Of a stretch of 48,942 nucleotides of DNA, positions 1 to 8,345 are shown piece by piece; the stretch's first letter is position 1, and the number at the start of each line of letters is the position of its first letter. Position numbers and translations under genes: made by a program. The notes beneath the pieces are model-generated. The model did not search any database, was not told the origin of the DNA, and was given only the letters and a program-made list of their open reading frames with translations. Origin of the DNA: Betaproteobacteria bacterium (lineage in GTDB: Bacteria; Pseudomonadota; Gammaproteobacteria; Burkholderiales; SG8-41); the NCBI GenBank assembly GCA_025363435.1, contig JANYDY010000059.1, positions 1 to 48,942 of the forward strand, in the 5' to 3' direction.

Positions 1-38
1 CCCCCCCCTTCCAGTCAAACAACCGGAGGTTAGTCGCC

Positions 39-740
39 ATGCTGAAACGAATACTGACCGGCACTTTCGCCGGCTGCTGCCTGCTGGCGGCTTTGACGTC
101 ATTGGCAGCCGAGCCGCCGCGCTACAACACGGTCGAGTTGCAGGCCGAGGCGCAGCGCGAAGTGCAGAACGATCTGTTGAACGCAGTGCTGTTCGTCGAA
201 TTGAACGATGCCAGTCCGGCCGCACTTGCGAGTGCGGTTAACAAAAACGTCAACGACACGCTGCGTATTGCCAAAGAATACAAAAACGTGCGCGTGCGCT
301 CAGGCAACAACCAGACCTATCCCGTCTACGCCAAAGCCAATGTTTTGCAGGGCTGGCGCAGCCGTGCAGAGATCCGCATCGAGAGCCGCGATTTCGAATC
401 TGCCTCTGCGTTGATCGGCAAATTGCAGGCAGGCATGCAACTCGGCAACATGACTTTTTCGGTGTCGCCTGAAGCGCGCCGCGCCGCCGAGAATGAATTA
501 ATCACTGAAGCCATCACCGCCTTCAAGGCGCGCGCCGAAATGATCAAGACCGCACTCGCCGGGCGCGGCTACAAACTGCAGCGACTGAATGTAGCCAGCG
601 GCTACAACGCGCCGCAACCGCGCTTTGCGATGGCGGCGCGCGCGGCTTCGTCCACAGCGGAAGTGACTGCGCCCAATCTCGAAGCCGGCGTGAGCGTGGT
701 GACGGTTAACGCAAACGGCGCGATTGAAGTTCTCGAATAA
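39..740 (+). CDS. SIMPL (DUF541) domain periplasmic protein
   Basis: The 233-residue product starts with a Sec signal peptide (about residues 1-23, ending in SLAAE). The rest matches the general pattern of SIMPL/DUF541 proteins: an N-terminal beta-rich part with repeated R-V-R/E-I-R-I-E strands, a central helix (about 143-175) and a C-terminal strand ending in VSVVTVNANGAIEV. Family members are secreted or periplasmic and their biochemical role is poorly defined; some are linked to stress or outer-membrane functions. The ATG at 39 has a good ribosome site (GGAGGT at 25-30). The gene stands alone; the next gene is convergent on the other strand. Family assignment is from remembered sequence style, not a search. 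Confidence 0.8.
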   Translation: MLKRILTGTFAGCCLLAALTSLAAEPPRYNTVELQAEAQREVQNDLLNAVLFVELNDASPAALASAVNKNVNDTLRIAKEYKNVRVRSGNNQTYPVYAKANVLQGWRSRAEIRIESRDFESASALIGKLQAGMQLGNMTFSVSPEARRAAENELITEAITAFKARAEMIKTALAGRGYKLQRLNVASGYNAPQPRFAMAARAASSTAEVTAPNLEAGVSVVTVNANGAIEVLE

Positions 741-755
741 AAAAGCGCGGCGCGA

Positions 756-1616
756 TTAATTCGCGCGCCCGCCCTGCGGCTTCTTTTTATGCTGCTTCGG
801 AACCCCTGCCGCACTCGACGATAGACGCCGGTCGAACTCTTCCATATTGTCGTCAACACGCAACCGGATATCGGCGGGCGGTTGCGCCAGGCGCACTGCC
901 TGCACGGCAGCAACCGGCGCGGTTCCTGCCGCGTTGCGTCCAACCCAATCACCGATGGCAATGCCGATAAAGAACACCACGGCAAATCCCGCAATCCGGT
1001 CGAGCCGCACGCGCGACAGCATTCCGCGCGATGTCGCAACGACGCCATCGCGTGAACGCTGCCGGTCTGCCTGCTGTTGCGCGGCGTGGGCGCGTGCAAC
1101 CGCGGCCTGCTCTGCCTGTTGTTCGACAAGTATCCGCTGTTGCGCACGCTCTTCAGCAATGCGCTCGGCCCCGGTGCGCGCCTCAATTTTTGCTTTCAAC
1201 GCCGCTTCGGCTTTTGCACGGGCTTCCGCTGCCAGCAGCGCCTGCGCTTCGACACGCTCGCGCATCTGCGCCGCGGCAACCGCCTGCGCCTGTGCAGCGG
1301 CGTTCTCATCTGCCGCTTGCTCTGCAGCAAGTTCAATTTGAACGCGTGCGGCGGCCTCCTCTGCGGCGCGCTCGTCAGCGATGCGGCGCTCATTGGCGGC
1401 GACTGCCGCACCTTGCTCGGCATCGAGACGCGCGCCGACGCGCCGGCGCGACGCCGTCTCCACCTGCCCGCGACGCTGCGCCAGGAGTGCCGCTTCGCGT
1501 TCAGCGGCCTCGCGCGCACTTGCCGCTTCTATCGCGCTTTTATCAATTTCCGCCGCTTGTGTGGCGAAGGCTTCAGCGGCTGTGTCGACAAGCGTCTCCG
1601 CGGACTCTGCCGCCAT
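756..1616 (-). CDS. Ala-rich coiled-coil protein with C-terminal membrane anchor
   Basis: The protein is almost entirely an Ala/Glu/Arg heptad-rich coiled coil (about residues 1-195 from the chosen start), reminiscent of TolA-type rods. One hydrophobic segment follows (about 208-226, FAVVFFIGIAIG), then a short polar tail with a basic end. The open frame extends to 1922, but that part overlaps the FmdB zinc-ribbon gene in another frame and looks non-coding. I therefore start at the ATG at 1616; a TTG at 1670 is an alternative. Long ORFs on the opposite strand here reflect the GC-rich repetitive composition. No function is recognised. It lies just downstream of the FmdB gene on the same strand, so the two may be co-transcribed. 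Confidence 0.6.
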   Translation of the reverse strand: MAAESAETLVDTAAEAFATQAAEIDKSAIEAASAREAAEREAALLAQRRGQVETASRRRVGARLDAEQGAAVAANERRIADERAAEEAAARVQIELAAEQAADENAAAQAQAVAAAQMRERVEAQALLAAEARAKAEAALKAKIEARTGAERIAEERAQQRILVEQQAEQAAVARAHAAQQQADRQRSRDGVVATSRGMLSRVRLDRIAGFAVVFFIGIAIGDWVGRNAAGTAPVAAVQAVRLAQPPADIRLRVDDNMEEFDRRLSSSAAGVPKQHKKKPQGGRAN

Positions 1617-1713
1617 CAGCTCACGCCGCCTGTCCGCAGCATTTTTGATGTCGTCGAGCAGCTTGCTCAAATCGGGCTCTGCTCGAAATTCAAACCTGAT
1701 CCTGTTTTTGCGG

Positions 1714-1959
1714 CTAAAACTGGCATGACCCCGGTCCGCCGGGGTCGCCGCAGCCCGGGCAACCGGCCGGCAGGGTATCAAGCGTGGCAGAACTCGAGAC
1801 GGCGCCAAATGCAGATTTTGAAACCGACGAGAAAGTCGATACCTTTTTATGCAGGTCGGTGCCCCGGCACGACGGACAGGCAGGCGCCGGCGCGGAACTG
1901 CGCACCAGTTTTTCAAATTCACTGCCGCAGGAGGAGCATTTAAATTCGAAGATGGGCAT
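1714..1959 (-). CDS. FmdB/CxxC family zinc-ribbon regulatory protein
   Basis: This 81-residue protein begins MPIFEFKCSSCG and carries two CxxC knuckles (Cys8/Cys11 and Cys28/Cys31), the signature of the FmdB zinc-ribbon family. These proteins are proposed to bind zinc; the founding member was described as a regulator of amide metabolism, but most have no known role. The C-terminal tail is Gly/Pro/Cys rich with another CxxC (GCPGCG), which is common in the family. Its start is well defined by the conserved N-terminus. Confidence 0.88.
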   Translation of the reverse strand: MPIFEFKCSSCGSEFEKLVRSSAPAPACPSCRGTDLHKKVSTFSSVSKSAFGAVSSSATLDTLPAGCPGCGDPGGPGSCQF

Positions 1960-2078
1960 GATGACAGGAGCGCAAAATAATCGGATTTGATAAGTTTACG
2001 ACTAAACTGAAAATCAGGGTGAATGCTTCGTCACGGCATCGAATAACGTATCATGCCGCATCTGAAATTGAGCACCCG

Positions 2079-3626
2079 ATGGATACTGTCCCCTCATTCA
2101 CGCCCGGCCACTGCCCCGTCGGCCCCGATTCGCTGACGCAGATCAAACGCCTGCAGACCAATCCCGCACGCTGGAACGGCGCCAACTGGAATGATTTCGC
2201 CGCTGCGTTGCGCGCAGCCGGCGTTGAACTGCTTGAATCTCTGGCCGCCTGTGGCGCATTTGCAACTGATGCCGGCGGCACCGCCTACGGCATGCCGCAC
2301 GGCGTGGTGATTGCGAAGAGCGCGCAGCAGATTTCTGCGCTGCTGAAAACCGCACAGCAACACTGCGTTCCGGTGACCGTGCGCGGCGGCGGCCTCACTA
2401 CCGAAGGCGAGTCGGTGGCCTTCGGCGGCGTGCTGCTCGACATGACGGGCATGAGCCGCGTCAAATCGATTGATAAAAACGCAATGACCGTGCGCACCGA
2501 ATGCGGTATTTTCTGGCACAGCCTTGCTGAAGAATTGCGCCGCGACGGGTTCGATTACTTATCGGCACCGCTCAATCTCACTTCCACTGTCGGCGGCTCT
2601 CTGAATGTCGGCGGCATCGACGTCAATTCACCGCGCCTCGGTTGCAGCGCCGATCAGGCGGTGGCGTTGCAGGTGGTTACACCGACCGGTGAGATCGTCG
2701 AATGTTCGGAAACCGAAAACGCCGCACTGTTTCAGCGCGCAATTCTCGGTTACGGCCAGTTCTGTGTAATTGCAGAAGCCACATTAAAGATACGTCGCTA
2801 CACGCCGATACGCATGCACTACTTTTACTACTCATCGTTGCGCACCGCGGTTGAAGACCTGCAACTGCTTGATCGCAACGATGCGTCGGATTATTCCGGC
2901 ATCCTCACTATCATGGATAGCGCAGTGAATCTTCTGGTGGCCTTCGATTCCGTCGAACGCGAAACGGCCTTCAATGCAAAGTGGCGCGCACAACTGCGCG
3001 GCCACGGCGAACTGGGCTTTGCGCTGCGTGCGCTGCCGCGTTACGCACTACGGCCGTGGAAACTGCCGGAGGCCTTGTACCTGTGGCGGCGCAAACAGCA
3101 GCTGTTCCCGGAATTCCGCCGCCCCGAATATGTGCGCGACGGTTTGATGCAGGATCGCACCGTGGTGTTCTCGCGCGCGGTATGGAAATACTGGGGCAGC
3201 CGGCAGATGGTGATACCGGATATCGCCACCTCGGTCGAAAAGTTCGTCAATGCGGTCGAACGCGGCAATGCGGTATGCCGCAAATATTTTCCGCATTACA
3301 CGCTGTATTGTGTCGGCATCAAGCTGCGCGACGATCACCAACCGCACTACGAAATGTCGTGCATCCCGCCCGATGCCACCGGCTGGGCCTACGGTTGCGA
3401 GTTCGAGCCGATGATGGACCGCGTCTACAGCCGCGACCATCTGCAATCGTTCAAGAATGAAATCTACGACATCGGCGTTGACATCGGTGCGAGTTACTAC
3501 CGTTTCGGCGGCATGATGAAGGGCTACATTCGCCGCGCGCTTGGTGACGCTGTCGTCGATCGGCATCTGGCGATGAAGCGCAAAGCCGATCCGAATATGA
3601 TTTTGAACCGCGACGTGATTTTCTGA
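2079..3626 (+). CDS. FAD-binding (PCMH-type) oxidoreductase
   Basis: The product is a GlcD/vanillyl-alcohol-oxidase-type flavoprotein of about 515 residues. The FAD-binding part is recognisable from VTVRGGGLTTEGESV, the pyrophosphate-binding loop, followed by STVGGSLNVGGID and GQFCVIAEATLKI. The C-terminal half has aromatic-rich segments typical of the substrate cap. The start is taken as the ATG at 2079 (MDTVPSF); an upstream ATG at 2019 in the same frame is possible. The stop codon overlaps the next start as TGATG at 3624-3628, so it should be translationally coupled to the Fe-S protein that follows. The pair probably passes electrons from an unidentified organic substrate through FAD to Fe-S clusters. 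Confidence 0.85.
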   Translation: MDTVPSFTPGHCPVGPDSLTQIKRLQTNPARWNGANWNDFAAALRAAGVELLESLAACGAFATDAGGTAYGMPHGVVIAKSAQQISALLKTAQQHCVPVTVRGGGLTTEGESVAFGGVLLDMTGMSRVKSIDKNAMTVRTECGIFWHSLAEELRRDGFDYLSAPLNLTSTVGGSLNVGGIDVNSPRLGCSADQAVALQVVTPTGEIVECSETENAALFQRAILGYGQFCVIAEATLKIRRYTPIRMHYFYYSSLRTAVEDLQLLDRNDASDYSGILTIMDSAVNLLVAFDSVERETAFNAKWRAQLRGHGELGFALRALPRYALRPWKLPEALYLWRRKQQLFPEFRRPEYVRDGLMQDRTVVFSRAVWKYWGSRQMVIPDIATSVEKFVNAVERGNAVCRKYFPHYTLYCVGIKLRDDHQPHYEMSCIPPDATGWAYGCEFEPMMDRVYSRDHLQSFKNEIYDIGVDIGASYYRFGGMMKGYIRRALGDAVVDRHLAMKRKADPNMILNRDVIF

Positions 3627-4573
3627 TGCCTGCACTCGCCGCACACTCGCGCTCCGGTTTTGCCGCCTGCAGCGGCTGCAGCTTGTGCCTGCTAGTCTGC
3701 CCCGTATGGCGCAAGACCCGCGACCTGCGTTACACGCCGCATGGCCGCGCAAAAGCCTTGCAACACGGCGTGCCTGTCGCAGAACTCAAAAACTCAGTCG
3801 AGAGCTGCACGCTGTGCGGCGCCTGCGAACCGGCCTGCCCGGAAATCATTGATCTCGTCGGCATGGTGCTGAGCCTGCGCCGCCAGTTGACTGCACCGGC
3901 AGCCGTCACCATGAACGACACAAACGGTAAGACGGCGAACTACGCAGGTCAACGCGTTCTGCTCGCGACGCCGGCCTTGCGCGAAACCGTGGTCGCGCTT
4001 GAACGCACGGCAAAATTGCTTGATTGCGTTGTCGCCGAAGACAACGGCGCAGACATTGCACTCGCGCTCGAAGCCGGCACGCCAATTGCGAATGCACGAC
4101 GCGAACGTTTTCTTACGCCGCTGTTCAGCGCCAAAAAAATCATCGCCGGTGACGGCCTGCTCGCGCGCCAGTTGAAAGACTGGCTGCCGTTGATCGAAAT
4201 CACCAGCCCCGGCATCGCCCTGAGCAAATGCAGCGAGCTGCGCCGTCATCTACGCAGCGACGATCTGTACGTCATCGAACCGCGTGCGTTTCACGCAAAT
4301 TACGACGAACTCGTGCTTTATTACGATGATCTGCGCCATGCAACCGGTTGCGCGATGAACCTTGATTTGCAACGCATCGCCATTCCCGCCACCGCGCGCA
4401 ACTTGCGCCAGCGCCTTGGCGTCGAAGCCGAAGACAACGCCGCGCAAACGCGCTGGCTGCTGCAAGGCCGCAAAATTGCGCGTATCGTGGTCGAAGACGC
4501 TGGCGATATCGCTGCGTTCCGGCAGGTCGTTGATATGCCCGTCGTGCATCTGGCGGAACTGGCAAATGAATAG
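3626..4573 (+). CDS. Dicluster 4Fe-4S ferredoxin-type protein (GlcF/LldF/GlpC-like)
   Basis: Two CxxCxxCxxxCP motifs sit at residues 15-25 (CSGCSLCLLVCP) and 61-71 (CTLCGACEPACP), each able to ligate a 4Fe-4S cluster. The remaining 240 residues contain no second Cys-rich CCG repeat of the heterodisulfide-reductase type, so it is a shortened relative of GlcF/GlpC. It overlaps the upstream FAD oxidase by one base (TGATG), indicating an obligate partnership, as in glycolate or lactate dehydrogenases. It likely accepts electrons from the flavin. A palindromic repeat follows the stop codon. Confidence 0.85.
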   Translation: MPALAAHSRSGFAACSGCSLCLLVCPVWRKTRDLRYTPHGRAKALQHGVPVAELKNSVESCTLCGACEPACPEIIDLVGMVLSLRRQLTAPAAVTMNDTNGKTANYAGQRVLLATPALRETVVALERTAKLLDCVVAEDNGADIALALEAGTPIANARRERFLTPLFSAKKIIAGDGLLARQLKDWLPLIEITSPGIALSKCSELRRHLRSDDLYVIEPRAFHANYDELVLYYDDLRHATGCAMNLDLQRIAIPATARNLRQRLGVEAEDNAAQTRWLLQGRKIARIVVEDAGDIAAFRQVVDMPVVHLAELANE

Positions 4574-4584
4574 TCACGCAGAAT

Positions 4585-4687
4585 GTAGGGTGGGCAACTT
4601 GTTGCCCACGCGAACAGCCAGCTTATATTTTTACGGCATCATTGAACTTGATCAGGCGCACGTGGGCAGCAAAGCTGCCCGCCCTAC
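4585..4687. repeat. Interspersed palindromic repeat, copy 1
   Basis: The element starts GTAGGGTGGGCAACTTG and ends with a diverged inverted copy (CGTGGGCAGC...GCCCGCCCTAC, 4661-4687). Its first 23 bases (4585-4607) recur exactly at 17344-17366. Each arm itself contains a small hairpin (GGGCAAC...GTTGCCC). This resembles the GTAGGGTGGGCA-type short repeats scattered between genes in many proteobacteria; no coding capacity is seen. Confidence 0.8.
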
Positions 4688-4830
4688 GATGCTGGCCGCG
4701 ATTGGAACTCAAGTCCGACCGCATCGATACGACAATCCAAAGTAAGCCACGCTGACCACCGCGCATTCTATAATGACAGCGACCCGTCACGAATCGAGCA
4801 GCGGATTGAATCACCCGACAGCACAACCAC

Positions 4831-6039
4831 ATGCGCACCATTGACGTCATCATCGTCGGCGCCAGCCTGTCGGCTGCTGCCGCCGCCAAACGTTTGATCG
4901 ATGCCGGCCTTGAAACGGTCATACTCGAACGCAAGGCACTGCCGCGGCACAAGATCTGCAGCGGCATTCTGTCGCCGCGCGGCCACCGCTTTCTGATCGA
5001 GAATTTCGGGCCGTTGCCGCGCGAGGCTTTGCACGAACCGACCTCCTGCCGCGGCGTGACTTTCCATTTTCCGTCAATGGTGTCGATGTCGATGGATTTT
5101 TTCGGCGGCACCACGCCGCACCTGCACCGCAAGTATTCAGACCACTGGGCGATCAAGCAGAGTCGCGCCGAAGTGCACGACGAAACCTCGTTCGCTGCGC
5201 TCGACGACAAAGGCGATCACGTGCTCGTGCATGCACGCAAACACGGCGAGCCGGTCGAATATCGTGCGCGCTGGGTGATCGGCGCCGATGGCCCCAGCTC
5301 GCTGGTGACGCGCGCCGTCTATCCCGATTATCCGAAACAGATTCCGTGGTTTTTCGTCGGCCAGAAATTTCACGACATCATCGACTGCCCGCTTGACGAG
5401 CAGTATTTCCATTTCTGGTTTCATCCGGAACTCGGCCATTACACCTGGAGCCATGCGCGCGACGGCCGCCAGATTGTCGGCGTCGGTTTCAAGCGCGGCG
5501 ACAACTTTGCGGCGAAACACGCCAACGTCGTCAACTACCTGTCGGAAAAACACGGCGTCAAACTCAAGGAACACACCGACGACGAGGGCTGCGCCGAGAA
5601 TTTCGGGCCGTCGCTGATCAACCGCTACGTCTTCGGCAAGGGCAATGTGCTGATCACCGGGCAGGCAGCGGGTTTTCTCAACATGATCGGCGAAGGCATG
5701 AGCTGCGCGCTGCATTCGGGCGCCATCAGCGGCGAGGCGGTGGTCGAAGCCAAGCTGCGCAACCGGCCGGCTCAGGAAATGTACCGCAAAATGATCGCTT
5801 CCGAAGTGCGCCGCACCTCCGACCAGTGGAATCCATTGAAGATCGCGTTCGATCGCCCGCACGAAGCCGATTTCCCGGCCGCCCTCATGGCGCTGTCGTG
5901 GCGCGACCGCTCCAAGGTGATGCGTGATATGTGGCGCTTTGTCGTGCTCTACAAGGAATTCAAGTGGGGCCGACAGATCGCCAGCGCCGCCCTGCAGCGG
6001 CCCATGCTCGGCGGTTATTCGATGATGAAATGGCTCTAG
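4831..6039 (+). CDS. Geranylgeranyl-reductase-family FAD-dependent oxidoreductase
   Basis: The 402-residue protein opens with a Rossmann dinucleotide-binding fold (VIIVGASLSAAAAAKRL, a variant of GxGxxG), then an acidic residue ending strand 2 (ILERK). A conserved GADGPSSLVTR segment lies near residue 150, and a second FAD contact is near 270-290 (GNVLITGQAAGFLNMIGEGM). This order is that of the geranylgeranyl reductase / squalene-epoxidase-like group, which reduces isoprenoid double bonds or hydroxylates aromatic substrates. No ferredoxin or isoprenoid gene is adjacent, so the substrate is unknown. No signal peptide or membrane helix is seen, so it is probably cytoplasmic. Confidence 0.8.
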   Translation: MRTIDVIIVGASLSAAAAAKRLIDAGLETVILERKALPRHKICSGILSPRGHRFLIENFGPLPREALHEPTSCRGVTFHFPSMVSMSMDFFGGTTPHLHRKYSDHWAIKQSRAEVHDETSFAALDDKGDHVLVHARKHGEPVEYRARWVIGADGPSSLVTRAVYPDYPKQIPWFFVGQKFHDIIDCPLDEQYFHFWFHPELGHYTWSHARDGRQIVGVGFKRGDNFAAKHANVVNYLSEKHGVKLKEHTDDEGCAENFGPSLINRYVFGKGNVLITGQAAGFLNMIGEGMSCALHSGAISGEAVVEAKLRNRPAQEMYRKMIASEVRRTSDQWNPLKIAFDRPHEADFPAALMALSWRDRSKVMRDMWRFVVLYKEFKWGRQIASAALQRPMLGGYSMMKWL

Positions 6040-6097
6040 GCGAACGCAAAGTCCTGATCTGCGTCAACGCCTTGCGTGCAGACGCGTTGTCCCTGTG

Positions 6098-6775
6098 ATG
6101 GCCCTGACCCGCGAAGACCTCGAAAACGACGCGTTGCGCAAACAGTACGAAAGCGTGCGCGACCACGTGCCGCTGGTGCCTGAAGACAAATTCCACGCCT
6201 CGCTGGACGCCACCCTCGCCGGCTGGGATCCCGCACAGGATCTCTGGGTGTTCGCCTACGGTTCGCTGATCTGGAACCCGTTGATACATTTTGTCGAGCA
6301 GCGTTGCGCGCGGCTGCACGGTTTTCACCGCCGCTTCTGCCTGCGCTCGCGCGGCGCACGCGGCACGGTCGACAACCCCGGTCTCGTGCTCGGTCTCGAC
6401 TACGGCGGCTGCTGCAACGGCGTGGCCTTTCGCGTCGAGGCGGCAAAGGCGCGCCACGAACTGAAAATGATCTGGCGGCGCGAAATGGTGCTCGGTTCCT
6501 ATGCGCCGCGCTGGGTGGAAGTGAATAGCGGCGGCGAAACCATCCGCGCAGTCGCCTTTGTCGTCAATCGCCGGCATCCGCATTACGCCGGCAAGGTGCC
6601 GCCGGCCGAGCTGATCCGTATCCTGGCCACCGCCTGCGGCAAGTTCGGCACTTGCGCCGATTACCTGTGCCAGACCGTCGATTGCCTTGCCGCCAGCGGC
6701 ATACACGATCCGCATCTCGTGCATTTGCGCGCACTGGTTGAGCGCGCCGCCCCCGCCGCGCCCACTGCGTCTTAA
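6098..6775 (+). CDS. ChaC-like gamma-glutamylcyclotransferase
   Basis: The motif FAYGSLIWNP at residues 52-61 is the substrate-binding YGSL loop of the gamma-glutamylcyclotransferase fold. The Glu in WRREMVLGSY (about residue 129) matches the catalytic acid of ChaC proteins, which split glutathione into 5-oxoproline and Cys-Gly. Length (225 residues) is normal. A GTG directly before the ATG (6095) could also start translation. It lies 58 bases after the flavoprotein gene and could be co-transcribed. Cytoplasmic. Confidence 0.88.
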   Translation: MALTREDLENDALRKQYESVRDHVPLVPEDKFHASLDATLAGWDPAQDLWVFAYGSLIWNPLIHFVEQRCARLHGFHRRFCLRSRGARGTVDNPGLVLGLDYGGCCNGVAFRVEAAKARHELKMIWRREMVLGSYAPRWVEVNSGGETIRAVAFVVNRRHPHYAGKVPPAELIRILATACGKFGTCADYLCQTVDCLAASGIHDPHLVHLRALVERAAPAAPTAS

Positions 6776-6879
6776 AGGCGTTTTGCCAAAACATTCCTGC
6801 GCGGTGTACCCTTCGCGGGCATTTGCGGCACGTCATTGCGACGCCGCATACCTCATTCATTTAATGCGAAGATCATCCG

Positions 6880-8244
6880 GTGGATTCCACGACTGAAAAA
6901 TTGGTCACTCTCGCGCGCACCTTGCGCTACGAAGACCTCACCCCTGCGGCGATACGCGCCGCTAAAGCGCGCATCGTTTCCACCATCGCCGTGAGCCTTG
7001 CTGCCTGCGACATGGAGCCGGTGCGTATCGCGCGCAGGCTCGCGCAACCTGTCGCCGGTGGCCCGGCAGCGCGGATTTTCGGTTCGCTGCTGGCAACTAC
7101 GCCCGACATGGCGGCCTTCGTCAATTCAGCGATGGTGCGCTGCCTCGATATGAGCGACAGCTATGTGATGGCGGCGGTGAGCCATCCGGCCGATGCGTTT
7201 CCGGCGGTGCTGGCGGTTGCCGAAGCCGAACAGCGCTCGGGCCGCGATCTGCTGCTCGCCACCGCGCTGATTTATGAAGTGCAATGCCGTTTCGTCGAAG
7301 TCGTTCCGTACAACCATCACGGCTGGGACCAGACGCCGGTGGTCGCGCTCGGCGCCGCCATCGGCTGCGCGCGCCTGCTCGATCTCGACGACGCGCAACT
7401 GCGTCATGCCATTTCGCTGGCGGTAACACCCAACATTGCGCTGAATCAAACGCGCACCGGCACGCTGTCGATGTGGAAAGGCATGGCCGGCCCGCAGGGC
7501 GCGCGCGGCGGCGTGTTTGCCGCCTATCTCGCGCGTGCAGGCATGACCGGGCCCGATGACATATTCGAAGGCAAGTTCGGCTTCTGGAACCAGTTGATGG
7601 AAGGCGCAACCTTCAACCTGCCGCTACCGGCCGGTTTCCGCAATCACAACTTCGCCGTGCAGCAAACCATGATCAAATCGTTTCCGACGCGCTTCAATTG
7701 CCAGGTGCCGGTGTTCACTGCGCAGAAGCTGCGCGGGATGCTGGCCATCGATCAAATTGAAACGCTGAAAATCGAATCGATACGACAGGCGTTTCAACGC
7801 TGGATGGATTTGCCGGAAATCTGGAAACCGGAAACGCGCGAGACCGCTGACCATTCGCTGCCCTGCACGGTGGCGATGGGATTCATCGACGGCACGATCA
7901 CGCCGGCGATGATGGAAGGCAACCGCTTCAAGGATGCCGATGTGCTGGCCCTGATGGCGAAATGTAAAATCGAATTGCCCGACGAATTCGCCGATGTTGC
8001 GCCTGAAATACGCTGCTGCCGCCTCACGGCAACGCTGAAAAACGGCGCAACGGTGGTCGCCGAAACGCGGCGCAGCCTCGCCGACGACATGGCCGATCCA
8101 GGCTGGGATCAGGCCGTCGACAAATTCAACACGCTGACCGCGCCGCTGCTCAGCGAAAACACACGGCAAACGCTGCTCGAATGGGTCGACCGCATGGAAA
8201 CGCAGAGCGGCGCGGGCAGCCTCGTCGATTTAACGCGCCTTTGA
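6880..8244 (+). CDS. MmgE/PrpD family protein
   Basis: The 454-residue sequence has the family layout: an all-helical N-terminal domain with VSHPADAFPAVLAVAE and GWDQTPVVALGAAIGCARLL, then WKGMAGPQGARGGVFAAYLA, and a smaller C-terminal domain beginning near KSFPTRFNCQ. PrpD dehydrates 2-methylcitrate; other members isomerise or decarboxylate acids such as cis-aconitate. The specific substrate here is unknown, and no other methylcitrate gene lies nearby. The start is GTG at 6880. Confidence 0.87.
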   Translation: MDSTTEKLVTLARTLRYEDLTPAAIRAAKARIVSTIAVSLAACDMEPVRIARRLAQPVAGGPAARIFGSLLATTPDMAAFVNSAMVRCLDMSDSYVMAAVSHPADAFPAVLAVAEAEQRSGRDLLLATALIYEVQCRFVEVVPYNHHGWDQTPVVALGAAIGCARLLDLDDAQLRHAISLAVTPNIALNQTRTGTLSMWKGMAGPQGARGGVFAAYLARAGMTGPDDIFEGKFGFWNQLMEGATFNLPLPAGFRNHNFAVQQTMIKSFPTRFNCQVPVFTAQKLRGMLAIDQIETLKIESIRQAFQRWMDLPEIWKPETRETADHSLPCTVAMGFIDGTITPAMMEGNRFKDADVLALMAKCKIELPDEFADVAPEIRCCRLTATLKNGATVVAETRRSLADDMADPGWDQAVDKFNTLTAPLLSENTRQTLLEWVDRMETQSGAGSLVDLTRL

Positions 8245-8345
8245 CATATATGCCATGACAGGCGGGCGCAGTTCGCCGATACTTCGTTAGCGCCCTGTTC
8301 ACCGCGGGTCGTCGTCACCCTCAATGCAACAAAGGCGCCTCCATC

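Noticed and set aside
847-1943. Three long plus-strand ORFs (847-1341, 1031-1648, 1077-1943)
   Set aside because: They are Cys/Arg/Ala-rich shadows of the Ala-rich coiled-coil gene and the FmdB gene on the minus strand and have no recognisable features.
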